The notes below the pieces were generated by a model, which worked only from the letters and a program-made list of their open reading frames with translations, was not told the DNA's origin and made no database searches. The position numbers and the translations under genes are program-made. 64,000 nucleotides of DNA from Tundrisphaera sp051175315 (lineage in GTDB: Bacteria > Planctomycetota > Planctomycetia > Isosphaerales > Isosphaeraceae), in contig NZ_CP195100.1 of the NCBI RefSeq assembly GCF_051175315.1, positions 1,364,001 through 1,428,000 on the forward strand, given 5' to 3'. Positions within the stretch are counted from its first letter, which is position 1. Each line of letters starts with the position of its first letter. Below, in pieces: positions 26,737 to 34,038 of the stretch.

Positions 26737-27741
26737 ATGAGACATCAGACGACGAGGACTTGGGGGCTGGCCTGCCTGGCCTGCGGCCTCGCCTTCGGGG
26801 CCGCGACGGCCCGGGGCCAGGTGGTCGAGCGTCGGCAGACGCAGACCGGGCCGGGCGGACGGTCGATCGAGCGGTCGATCCGGACCGAGCGGGGGCCCGG
26901 CTATATCGAGCGCAGGGTCGACGTGAATCGATCCAGCGGGGCGAGCGCCAGCCGGACCACCGTGATGCGGACCGGGCCGGGAGGGCGCCCGATGGGCGGC
27001 CCGCCGCCGCCTCGGCCTCGATACGGCCCGGGGCCGGCCTTCGGCCCCGCGTTCGGCCCGGCGGTCGGCCTCGGGATGGTGGCCGCGCCGTTCCTCAGCC
27101 TCTCGATCGGGTCGCCGCCGCCTCCTCCCCCGCCGCCCGTGGTCGTGGTCCCCGAGCCGATCTATGCCTATCCGGCCCCGCCGGTGGTGATCGCCGCCCC
27201 GCCGCCTCCGGTGGTGATCGCCGCCCCGGCCCCTCGTTACGTGGTCGAGGCCGAGCCGCCCCAGCCCCCGCCGGTGGCGGACCCCTGGGCCGATGCCCTG
27301 GGCCGGCTCAAGAGCTTCCACGCCAACAGCCGCCGCGACGGGTCGCTGGCCCTGGGCCACTTCGGCGACGACCGGGCCGTCCCGGCCCTGATGGAACGGC
27401 TCGAACGCGACGGCGACCGGGATGTCCGCGTGGCCGCGGCATGGGCCCTGGGCGAGATCGGCGATCCCCGCTCGGCGGTCGCCCTGGAACGTGCGGCCCT
27501 GTACGATAAGAAGCACGAGGTCCGCGACGCGGCCAACGAGGCCTATCGCCGCCTCCCCCGACCGGGCCAGCCGCGGCAGGAGTACGTCGAGCAAGCTCCC
27601 CCCCAGGGCCAGGCCCGGATCGACGACCCCGGCCCCTCGGCCTCGCCCAACCGCCCGGCCTCGGTGCCCGACAACGGCTATCCCGACGCCCCGGCGCTGG
27701 AAGGCCCGGCCGGGTCGACGGGCCAGGGCCGCCCCTCCTGA
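26737..27741 (+). CDS. Exported Pro-rich protein with HEAT/PBS-type repeats
   Basis: A 334-residue protein with a signal peptide (LACLACGLAFGAATARGQ, cut near Gly27/Gln28). Residues 30-90 are Arg/Ser/Gly-rich with repeated TGPGGR motifs, residues 90-180 are Pro-rich with PPPPPPV and VVIAAP runs, and residues 190-280 hold two to three short helical HEAT or PBS-lyase repeats (SLALGHFGDDRAVPALMERL and VAAAWALGEIGDPRSAVALE). The end is again Pro-rich. It is probably a scaffold in the envelope. GGGAGGAAGC before the ATG is a good ribosome-binding site. The permease gene follows at 26 bases. Confidence 0.75.
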   Translation: MRHQTTRTWGLACLACGLAFGAATARGQVVERRQTQTGPGGRSIERSIRTERGPGYIERRVDVNRSSGASASRTTVMRTGPGGRPMGGPPPPRPRYGPGPAFGPAFGPAVGLGMVAAPFLSLSIGSPPPPPPPPVVVVPEPIYAYPAPPVVIAAPPPPVVIAAPAPRYVVEAEPPQPPPVADPWADALGRLKSFHANSRRDGSLALGHFGDDRAVPALMERLERDGDRDVRVAAAWALGEIGDPRSAVALERAALYDKKHEVRDAANEAYRRLPRPGQPRQEYVEQAPPQGQARIDDPGPSASPNRPASVPDNGYPDAPALEGPAGSTGQGRPS

Positions 27742-27766
27742 TCCGCCCACCCGAGGACCGTCGCCC

Positions 27767-29185
27767 GTGCCCGTCGCCTCCGACCCTCCCGATGAGGCCT
27801 CCCCCCCGCCCGGCGTGGGCGGGGGATTCGGCACGGCGACCGCCACCTTCGTGATCATCTCCAGCATGATCGGGGTGGGGGTGCTCACGACCTCCGGCCT
27901 CGCCGTCGAGCGCCTGGGCAGCAACCAGTTGATGCTGGCCCTCTGGGCGATCGGAGGGGTCATCGCCCTCTGCGGCGCCCTCTCGCTGGCCGAGGTCTCC
28001 GCGGCGCTCCCGCGATCGGGGGGCGAATACGCGATCTTCCGCGAGGCCTACGGACGCCTGCCCGCGTTCCTGGCCGGTTGGGTCTCGTTCCTGTTCGGGT
28101 TCGCCGGCCCGATCGCCATGGCCGCGACCGGCGCGGTCGACTACCTGCTCGCCCCGCTCGGCGATCGCGTGCCGGGGCCGGGACCCGTCCGGCCGCTCCT
28201 GGCCACCGGCCTGATCGCGGCGATCGCCGCCTTTCACGTCTCCGGCCGGGAGCGTTCGATCCGTCTCCAGGGGTTCGTGACCCTGGCCGAGGTCGGTTTC
28301 CTGGCGGCCTTCGCGGCGGCCGGCCTCTGGGCGGGGCGGGGCGGGGTGGCCCACCTCGCGGATCGTCCCCCGGTCGGCCCGGACACCCTGGGCGGGATGC
28401 TATTCGGCCTCCTCTATGTCTCCTACGGATACACCGGGTGGAACGCGGCCTCGTACATCGCCGGGGAGATCCGGGCCCCGGGCCGGGATCTGCCGCGGGC
28501 GATCGTGCTCGGGACCCTGGCGGTGACGGTGCTCTACCTGGGGCTGAACCTGGTCTATGCCCTGGCGGTGCCTGCCTCCGTGATCTGCGAGATGGCGCGG
28601 ACCGGGGGGCGTGAGACCATCGTCCCGATCGCCCAGGTGGCCGCCTCGCGCCTGTTCGGGCCGTCGTGGGCCGGCGGCCTCGCCGTCGGGGTCGGTCTGA
28701 TGATGGTGGCCACGCTGAGCGCGTTGCTGCTCACCGGGCCCCGCGTCCTGCTCGCGATGGCCCAGGACGGCGTGTTCCCGACGAGGGCCGCCCGGACCTC
28801 GCGGCGGGACGGGACCCCGGCCGTCGCCACGTCCATGCTGGCCGGGTCGTCCGTGCTCCTGATCTGGTCGGGATCGTTCGACGCGATCCTCCTCTATTCC
28901 GGGGTCGGCCTGGCGTTAACCTCGCTGCTCTCGGTGGCCTCGGTGATCGTCCTGCGATGGCGGCGGCCGTCGCTGATCCGCCCGTTCAGGGTCCCGGGCT
29001 ATCCCTGGGTCCCCCTCCTGTTCCTGGCGACGACCTCCGCGCTAACCATCGCGGTGATCCGGGCCGAGCCGGGGATCTCCGCCCTGTCGATGCTCAGCAT
29101 CGCGGCCGGTTGCCCCATCTACCTCGCCCTCGTCTCCCGGGCTTCGCGAACCATACCGTCCGGCGGAACGTCTCACGATTTGTAA
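27767..29185 (+). CDS. APC-family amino acid permease
   Basis: Inner-membrane secondary transporter of 472 residues with about twelve hydrophobic segments. Helix 1 holds the unwound SSMIGVGVLTTSG segment, matching the substrate-binding G-x-G of the APC superfamily, helix 2 has GGVIALCGALSLAEVSAALP followed by SGGEYAIFREAYG, and helix 6 carries FGLLYVSYGYTGWNAASYIAGE. The substrate is probably an amino acid or amine. The GTG at 27767 is chosen for GAGG upstream and because the conserved part starts soon after; the frame is open far upstream inside the HEAT gene but is a shadow there. Confidence 0.85.
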   Translation: MPVASDPPDEASPPPGVGGGFGTATATFVIISSMIGVGVLTTSGLAVERLGSNQLMLALWAIGGVIALCGALSLAEVSAALPRSGGEYAIFREAYGRLPAFLAGWVSFLFGFAGPIAMAATGAVDYLLAPLGDRVPGPGPVRPLLATGLIAAIAAFHVSGRERSIRLQGFVTLAEVGFLAAFAAAGLWAGRGGVAHLADRPPVGPDTLGGMLFGLLYVSYGYTGWNAASYIAGEIRAPGRDLPRAIVLGTLAVTVLYLGLNLVYALAVPASVICEMARTGGRETIVPIAQVAASRLFGPSWAGGLAVGVGLMMVATLSALLLTGPRVLLAMAQDGVFPTRAARTSRRDGTPAVATSMLAGSSVLLIWSGSFDAILLYSGVGLALTSLLSVASVIVLRWRRPSLIRPFRVPGYPWVPLLFLATTSALTIAVIRAEPGISALSMLSIAAGCPIYLALVSRASRTIPSGGTSHDL

Positions 29186-29400
29186 ATCTTCGCCGAGTCG
29201 GCCGAGATGCACCGGTCGGGGCAGGGGATCCCGGCGCGATTCCCCGGATCCTGGAACTTGAGGAATTCTCCCGAGTTCCGACGAAATCCCGTCGTATCTT
29301 TCCTGCGGGCAGGCCCGACCTCGGCACGAGCTTTGCCCTAGAGTCCCCGCACTTCACCGAGATGGCAACCGAGGGGGAATTCGACCTTATCGACCGATCT

Positions 29401-29417
29401 TCCTCAGATTCTGAGGA
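29401..29417. repeat. Perfect inverted repeat, operator candidate
   Basis: TCCTCAG-ATT-CTGAGGA, two 7-base arms around three bases. It lies about 36 bases before the -10-like box at 29456-29461, a place where an activator or repressor dimer could sit. One GAGGAATTC copy overlaps its right end. Confidence 0.5.
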
Positions 29418-29452
29418 ATTCGCCGGGTAGGTCCTTATTCCCATCTTGCCCA

Positions 29453-29461
29453 TGTTATATT
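29453..29461 (+). promoter_or_regulatory. Extended -10 promoter candidate for the repeat-protein gene
   Basis: TGTTATATT is a TG-n-TATATT extended -10 box. I see no good -35 box 17 bases upstream, which fits the extended type or an activator-dependent promoter. The leader to the ATG at 29623 would be about 155 bases. Confidence 0.4.
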
Positions 29462-29601
29462 GTATGGGACGCGCGGATCGATCGTGATTCGCGGGACGTG
29501 CGGCGTGCGAGCGGGAGCGAGTCGGCCGGGGGCGGATTTCGGGAGGAATTCCGGATCCTCGGCCCGCGGGTCATCAAGGCGAACGCATCAGGGACGCTGG
29601 T

Positions 29602-31824
29602 TCAGCTATCGAGGAGATTGGAATGTTGACGAATCGGTTGGGGATGGGCTGGGCCCTGGGGGCGTCGATGGCGGTCCTGGGCTGGGCCACGCCCGGTTGG
29701 GCCACCTACGGCGGCGGTGCGTGTCATCGGTGTGCCCCCGCCCCGGTCGTGGTCACGCAGACGGTCGCCCTGGCCCCCCAGTGCCAGACCGTCCAGCAGA
29801 CGGCCTACGAGACCGTCTACGAGAACCAGGCCTATACCGTGATGCAGACGCGGTATCGGACCGAGTACCAGCAGCAGCAGTACACCGTGATGCGGCCGGT
29901 CTCGGAGACGACCACCGTCCAGCGCAAGTACACGGTGATGAAGCCCGTGTATCAGACGACCAACGTCCAGCGCAAGTACACCGTCATGAAGCCGGTCTAT
30001 CAGACCCAGCGCATGGAGCGGAAGTACACCGTGATGAAGCCGGTCTACCAGACCAGCAACGTCCAGCGCAAGTACACCGTCATGAAGCCGGTCTACCAGA
30101 CCCAGCGCATGGAGCGGAAGTACACCGTGATGAAGCCGGTCTACCAGACCAGCAACGTCCAGCGCAAGTACACCGTCATGAAGCCGGTCTACCAGACCCA
30201 GCGCATGGAGCGGAAGTACACCGTCATGAAGCCGGTCTACCAGACCAGCAACGTCCAGCGCAAGTACACCGTCATGAAGCCGGTCTACCAGACCCAGATG
30301 GTCAGCCAGCCCTACACGGTCTGCCGCCCGGTCACGACCACCACCGAGGTCGTCCGCGAGTGCGGCCGGTATGAGACCCAGTACACGACCGTCCCCGGCC
30401 CGATCGTCGAGCGCCAGGTCAAGGTCCCGGTCGAGGACTGCGGCTGCGAACAGCCCAAGAAGAAGTGCCTCCTCTTCCACCACAAGAAGAAGGCCTTCGC
30501 CACGGTCGCCGTCCAGTGCCCGCCCCGCACGGTCCGCGAGCGCGTCTTCGTCTCGCAGCCCGTCGTCCAGCAGGTGACCCAGACCCGGATGGTGGCCGAG
30601 ACCGCCTACCGCCAGGTCCCGATCCAGACCTGCACCATGGTCGCCGAGGAGCGCGTCGAGAACATCCCGACCACCACCTGCACGATGGTCGCCGAGGAAC
30701 GCGTCGAGCCCTACGAGGTCCGCACCTGCCAGATGGTCGCGGAAGAACGGGTCGAGAACTGCCCGGTCACCACCTGCTCGATGGTCGCCGAGGAACGCGT
30801 CGAGCCGTATGAGGTCCGCACCTGCCAGATGGTCGCCGAGGAGCGGGTCGAGAACTGCCCCGTCACCACCTGCCAGATGGTCGCCGAGGAGCGGGTCCAG
30901 CCCTACGAGGTCCGCACCTGCCAGATGGTGGCCGAGGAACGCGTCGAGAACTGCCCCGTCACCACCTGCTCGATGGTGGCCGAGGAGCGGGTCGAGAACA
31001 TCCCGGTCACGACCTGCCGCATGGTCGCCGAGACGGCCACCCGCCAGGTGCCGGTCTGCGTCCCCGAGCAGGTCCCGGTCACGATGACCCGCTGCGTCAG
31101 CCGCGTGGTCGCCCGGCCCGTCGTCACCCAGCAGTGCACGGTCGTCCCCGTGGCCGTCCCCGCCTGCATGACCTGCCAGTAAGCCGAACCTGCCCGGCAC
31201 GCACGCAGCCTGCCCGCACGACCCCTCCCCTCTCGGGAGGGGTCGTTTTCGTTGGTGGATCCGCCCGGGGTTGGGGAACAGCCGGCGGTACCCACCCGAC
31301 CGGATCGGTTGAGGTCCCGGGGCCGGGTCGGCGAGGGCAAGATAACGCTGATAGTACGGGGCGGCGGGCTGGCCCCCCGCCATCCTGATCATCGCGTTGA
31401 TCTGGCCGCGATGGTAGGAAGCGTGATCGACCACATGGATCATCGTATCGCCCAGGGGGAGGGAAAATCGTTCCCCATAGGTGTTGCAGGCGTCCACCGG
31501 GGTCCGCAAGGATTCCTCGGTCTGGCGATCGAGGAAGGCGAAGAGTTCGGAGTGGACTTCGGGCCATCGCCGGGCGAGGTCGGCCCGGGTCGGATACTGG
31601 GCCTCATCCTCGATCGCCGCCCTGCCATCCCCATGCCAGCGGCGGAGCCACACGTCCTGCGCGGCCATCTCGTGCACCAGCAGGCCGTGGATCGAGCCGT
31701 GCGAGAACCCCCGGGGCCGGTCATATTCGTCGTCGGAGACGGTCCGCGACGCCTCCATCATGAGTTCGTCGGCCCATCTCATGTAAGCAAAGAGACGGCG
31801 GATCAACCCGGGGGTCGGGGACAT
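29602..31824 (-). CDS. DinB-family protein; frame stays open far into antisense of the repeat gene
   Basis: Only the first 170-180 codons (31824 to about 31310) look like a gene: a DinB/YfiT four-helix protein with LIRRLFAYMRWADELM, the LLVHEMAAQDVWLRRW metal site and HVVDHASYHRGQINAMI near the end, typical of DinB proteins used as metal-dependent thiol transferases or of unknown role. After PYYQRYLALADPAP there is no stop codon in this frame until 29602, so the frame passes through the terminator stem and then through the entire repeat gene in antisense. The natural stop may have been lost by mutation or indel. I chose the ATG at 31824 for the GAGGG upstream; an ATG at 31845 is an alternative. 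Confidence refers to the DinB part, not to the long tail. Confidence 0.5.
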   Translation of the reverse strand: MSPTPGLIRRLFAYMRWADELMMEASRTVSDDEYDRPRGFSHGSIHGLLVHEMAAQDVWLRRWHGDGRAAIEDEAQYPTRADLARRWPEVHSELFAFLDRQTEESLRTPVDACNTYGERFSLPLGDTMIHVVDHASYHRGQINAMIRMAGGQPAAPYYQRYLALADPAPGPQPIRSGGYRRLFPNPGRIHQRKRPLPRGEGSCGQAACVPGRFGLLAGHAGGDGHGDDRALLGDDGPGDHAADAAGHRDRDLLGDADRHLAGGRLGDHAAGRDRDVLDPLLGHHRAGGDGAVLDAFLGHHLAGADLVGLDPLLGDHLAGGDGAVLDPLLGDHLAGADLIRLDAFLGDHRAGGDRAVLDPFFRDHLAGADLVGLDAFLGDHRAGGGRDVLDALLGDHGAGLDRDLAVGGLGHHPGLGHLLDDGLRDEDALADRAGRALDGDRGEGLLLVVEEEALLLGLFAAAVLDRDLDLALDDRAGDGRVLGLIPAALADDLGGGRDRAADRVGLADHLGLVDRLHDGVLALDVAGLVDRLHDGVLPLHALGLVDRLHDGVLALDVAGLVDRLHHGVLPLHALGLVDRLHDGVLALDVAGLVDRLHHGVLPLHALGLIDRLHDGVLALDVGRLIHGLHHRVLALDGGRLRDRPHHGVLLLLVLGPIPRLHHGIGLVLVDGLVGRLLDGLALGGQGDRLRDHDRGGGTPMTRTAAVGGPTGRGPAQDRHRRPQGPAHPQPIRQHSNLLDS
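29623..31182 (+). CDS. Exported protein with two arrays of 16-residue repeats
   Basis: A 519-residue exported protein with no recognised domain. After a signal peptide (ALGASMAVLGWATPGWA) residues 71-246 form eleven 16-residue units of the type YTVMKPVYQTxxxxRK, alternating between ...QRMERK and ...SNVQRK forms. A Cys- and Lys-rich linker (247-319, DCGCEQPKKKC) joins a second array at 320-479 of ten 16-residue units, TCxMVAEERVExxxVx, again alternating in form (ENCPVT and PYEVR). The tail holds several Cys (CMTCQ end). The alternating hydrophobic/polar pattern suggests beta strands and a fibrous or layer-forming envelope protein. GAGGAG precedes the ATG; a strong terminator follows. The minus strand carries an overlapping open frame. 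Confidence 0.8.
   Translation: MLTNRLGMGWALGASMAVLGWATPGWATYGGGACHRCAPAPVVVTQTVALAPQCQTVQQTAYETVYENQAYTVMQTRYRTEYQQQQYTVMRPVSETTTVQRKYTVMKPVYQTTNVQRKYTVMKPVYQTQRMERKYTVMKPVYQTSNVQRKYTVMKPVYQTQRMERKYTVMKPVYQTSNVQRKYTVMKPVYQTQRMERKYTVMKPVYQTSNVQRKYTVMKPVYQTQMVSQPYTVCRPVTTTTEVVRECGRYETQYTTVPGPIVERQVKVPVEDCGCEQPKKKCLLFHHKKKAFATVAVQCPPRTVRERVFVSQPVVQQVTQTRMVAETAYRQVPIQTCTMVAEERVENIPTTTCTMVAEERVEPYEVRTCQMVAEERVENCPVTTCSMVAEERVEPYEVRTCQMVAEERVENCPVTTCQMVAEERVQPYEVRTCQMVAEERVENCPVTTCSMVAEERVENIPVTTCRMVAETATRQVPVCVPEQVPVTMTRCVSRVVARPVVTQQCTVVPVAVPACMTCQ
29833..30360 (+). repeat. Tandem 48-bp repeats (array 1) inside the repeat-protein gene
   Basis: Eleven in-frame 48-bp units encoding the YTVM-start 16-residue motif. 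Units 4 to 9 alternate between two versions, so the DNA also has a 96-bp period with near-identical copies, which favours slippage or recombination and copy-number change. Confidence 0.9.
30580..31059 (+). repeat. Tandem 48-bp repeats (array 2) inside the repeat-protein gene
   Basis: Ten 48-bp units: eight TCxMVAEERV units flanked on both sides by a variant MVAETAxRQVPx unit. They share the 48-bp period, but not the motif, with array 1. Confidence 0.85.
31218..31250 (+). terminator. Rho-independent terminator of the repeat-protein gene
   Basis: ACGACCCCTCCC (31218-31229), loop CTCTC, and GGGAGGGGTCGT (31235-31246) give a perfect 12-bp stem followed by TTTC. It sits 36 bases after the stop codon. 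On the minus strand there is no T-run, so it acts for the plus-strand gene. Confidence 0.85.
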
Positions 31825-31975
31825 CGCGAGGGCCCTCATGCTCATTCGGATGACCTGGGCCGGGGTTGGACCCCAGCCGACCCTATCCTCTCAAGCGTGA
31901 CAAGACACCGGATCGCCGATTCGCCACCAATCCGGGAGCGGCCGTGACGACTTTGACGCTCAGATTTGACGGGTC

Positions 31976-31997
31976 GATGACGTAGAGATGACGTAGA
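31976..31997. repeat. Tandem 11-base repeat in a TGACG cluster
   Basis: GATGACGTAGA occurs twice head to tail (31976-31986 and 31987-31997). Counting nearby copies, TGACG occurs five times between 31945 and 31993, at steps of 9, 13, 11 and 11 bases, just upstream of the ATG at 32014. Confidence 0.5.
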
Positions 31998-32013
31998 GAG
32001 GGGGGGCGTCACC

Positions 32014-32511
32014 ATGCGAGTGCCACGCTTGCGTCTCACGATCGGCGGGCTGATGGCCCTGGTACTTTTCGCCGGCTTGGCCCTGTGGGTCAGGATCCAG
32101 GTCATCGCGCGGCTCACCCCCTCGATCCCCGAGCAGGCGGCACTCGCCGCTTATCAGCAGTCGATGCTCACGCGTGAGGTGGCCGAGGTCGCGTTGGTCG
32201 AATACGATTCGGGCCGATACAAGCAGGTTCTGAGCGAGTCCGTGCGTCCATCACATCCCGAAGTCGGGGGTGGCATGCCGATCCTCCGCTGGAAGGGAGA
32301 TCGTCTACCAGGCTCGAATCCTTGGCCGGATCGTGGTCCGAAGGAAATCGCGAGGCGACTGGAGTTGGAGAAGCTGGTCGGAGAGTTGAAAGCGAAGGCC
32401 ACGAAGGCCATGGCCGAGGAAGTCGCGAAAGCCAAGGCCGACGAGGCGAGCAAACTCATGACATATCATCGGGAACGTGCCAGGCGGATGCGACCCTTCG
32501 GTATCTGGTAA
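32014..32511 (+). CDS. Small membrane-anchored coiled-coil protein
   Basis: A 165-residue protein with an N-terminal anchor RLTIGGLMALVLFAGLALWV (residues about 7-26), a form common at the start of small planctomycete proteins, followed by a mostly helical, charged region (RRLELEKLVGELKAKATKAM and VAKAKADEASKLM) that could form a coiled coil. Function unknown. GGGGGGG and CACC precede the ATG at 32014 rather than a clean AGGAGG. Base composition is a little richer in A and T than its neighbours. It is followed by a long gene-free stretch. Confidence 0.6.
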   Translation: MRVPRLRLTIGGLMALVLFAGLALWVRIQVIARLTPSIPEQAALAAYQQSMLTREVAEVALVEYDSGRYKQVLSESVRPSHPEVGGGMPILRWKGDRLPGSNPWPDRGPKEIARRLELEKLVGELKAKATKAMAEEVAKAKADEASKLMTYHRERARRMRPFGIW

Positions 32512-33102
32512 GCCCGTTCGGTCGGGGACCGCTCGCCGGGATCCTGGCCTGACGGCGGGCGATGCCCGCCCGACCGGGCCAGTCATCGTCCGCCGGATCG
32601 ATCAGACCATCGGCCCCGCCACCTGCGGTCCATGCCCTGGACCCCCGCCGAAGTGAGCGGGTGAAATCGGGTGAAATTCCGAGGATCCGGCCGATCACGC
32701 ACCGATGGCCCAGGTTTCGTCGCATCGTGCAGGATCCGGTCGACCCGGGAGTGTCGGAAGGCGACTCGCCCCGATCCAAGATAAGGAGGAGTTGTCTCGG
32801 GCCTGTCGGATCCGCGGCCCGCCCATTCGACCGGTGGGGAGCGCGATGCCAAAACGAACCCAACGTCGCCCGAGATTCCGGCAACCCGCGGGGCTGGTCG
32901 CAGTCGAACACGATGGAGAATCTCTTGCACCCCGAGCGGGCCTCCGACGCCAAGACCGTCGGGAAAAACGACCCCAACGACCCAAATAGTGATGCCGGGA
33001 ACGGCCACGACAAGGCGCCCAAACGAACCCAACGATGGGCTCAGGCCGGCCGGGGCAGGGCGTCCCAAACGAACCCAACGACGGTGTCTCGCCGATCCCG
33101 CA
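32512..33102. other. Gene-free stretch with short direct repeats
   Basis: Nearly 600 bases with no credible gene, between the small anchored protein and the end of cdsA. Its only clear structure is a set of AAACGAACCCAACG repeats (see the repeat entry). It may be an intergenic repeat cassette of the type that recurs in planctomycete genomes. Confidence 0.55.
32849..33081. repeat. Four dispersed copies of AAACGAACCCAACG
   Basis: Exact cores at 32852-32865, 33021-33034 and 33067-33080, plus AAACGACCCCAACG at 32966-32979 with one change. The flanks also agree partly: CC before and GA or TC after the core. Spacing is irregular (114, 55 and 46 bases), so this is not a CRISPR or simple tandem array. 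Confidence 0.7.
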
Positions 33103-34017
33103 TCAGGGGCCGAAGGCGATCCAGTAGCCGTAGGCGACCGGGGCGGCGAACAGGAGGGAATCGAGGACATCCAGGACGCCGCCGAAGCCGGGCAACGCCG
33201 AGGAGGCGTCCTTCCGCTCGCAGTCGCGCTTGATCATCGATTCCATCAGGTCGCCGAGCTGGGCGGCCACGCCGATGGCGAGGCCGAAGCCGATCGCCGG
33301 GCCCCACTCCAGGCAGGGGGCGTGGAGGAGGTATCGGGAAATCGCCGAGACGGCCAGCGACCCTCCCACGGCGAACAGGAGGCCGCCGATGCCCCCCTCG
33401 ATCGTCTTGTTCGGGCTGAGGACCGGCCAGAGCTTGTGGCGGCCGAGGATCCGGCCCAGGGTATAGGCCCCGATGTCGGTCCCCTTGGCCGTCGCCACCA
33501 GGGCCGCCAGCGGGATCAGGCCGTGGTAGGGGCCCTCGAACCAGCGCATCTGGAGCATGAAGCTGCCCAGGAGGCCGATATAGGCGACCACGAAGCAGGT
33601 GCCGGCGATCGTCGCGGTCGTGGACCCGGGGCCGCGGAACCGGACGCTCATCGCCAGGAACGTGGCCAGCAGGGTGGCGACGAACGCCAAGAACGGCCAG
33701 GCCAGGACCTCGATCCGGTCGGTCGGGTTGAAGGTCGCCGGCAGGTGCGGGTCGGCGGCCCGGCCGGCCCACTCGACCAGGTGCGGGGCCCAGTTGGCCG
33801 CGATCACCGCGACCAGCCCGCCGCAGACCGCCGGGGTCGACGGCCGGACCTCGGTGGCTTCGAGCAGCCCGACCATCTCCAGCCCGCAGCGGAGCATCAC
33901 GACCAATGCGGTCGCCAGCCAGAGCGGGAACCACGGGGCCAGCCATTCGTCCAGGGCCAGGACGGCCAGCAGGATCGCGACCAGCGTGACGCCGGACGCC
34001 AGTCGGTGGGCGAGCAT
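33103..34017 (-). CDS. cdsA: Phosphatidate cytidylyltransferase
   Basis: Integral membrane enzyme of 304 residues making CDP-diacylglycerol from phosphatidate and CTP for phospholipid synthesis. Eight or so hydrophobic segments are followed by the family signature near the end: SMIKRDCERKDASSALPGFG then GVLDVLDSLLFAAP, which equals S-x-x-K-R-x4-K-D-x6-P-G-x-G-G-x3-D-x-x-D-S. The middle part has the LGRHKLWPVLSPNKTIEGG region, also conserved. It follows uppS by 21 bases, the usual uppS-cdsA order. Confidence 0.92.
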   Translation of the reverse strand: MLAHRLASGVTLVAILLAVLALDEWLAPWFPLWLATALVVMLRCGLEMVGLLEATEVRPSTPAVCGGLVAVIAANWAPHLVEWAGRAADPHLPATFNPTDRIEVLAWPFLAFVATLLATFLAMSVRFRGPGSTTATIAGTCFVVAYIGLLGSFMLQMRWFEGPYHGLIPLAALVATAKGTDIGAYTLGRILGRHKLWPVLSPNKTIEGGIGGLLFAVGGSLAVSAISRYLLHAPCLEWGPAIGFGLAIGVAAQLGDLMESMIKRDCERKDASSALPGFGGVLDVLDSLLFAAPVAYGYWIAFGP

Positions 34018-34038
34018 GGGGGGGCGGACCTCGTCGGA

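Larger units (their letters stand above)
29186..29622. other. Regulatory-looking spacer upstream of the 16-residue-repeat protein gene
   Basis: No gene in 437 bases. It is AT-richer than the coding DNA and carries GAGGAATTC at 29260, 29413 and 29543 and GGGGAATTC at 29374, the perfect inverted repeat TCCTCAG-ATT-CTGAGGA at 29401-29417, an extended -10-like TGTTATATT at 29453-29461, and GAGGAG before the ATG at 29623. Confidence 0.5.

Noticed and set aside
29833..31059. CRISPR or intergenic satellite at the 48-bp repeats
   Set aside because: The repeats are in frame, in a gene with signal peptide, and differ by codon-level changes; they are protein repeats.
32849..33081. CRISPR-like array
   Set aside because: The core is only 14 bases and the spacing of 114, 55 and 46 bases is irregular; no cas gene is in the window.
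32583..33170. Open frames of 127-223 residues over the AAACGAACCCAACG repeats
   Set aside because: They have no signal, domain or binding site, and overlap one another in several frames. The repeats explain the GFVW/NEPN-type peptides seen there.
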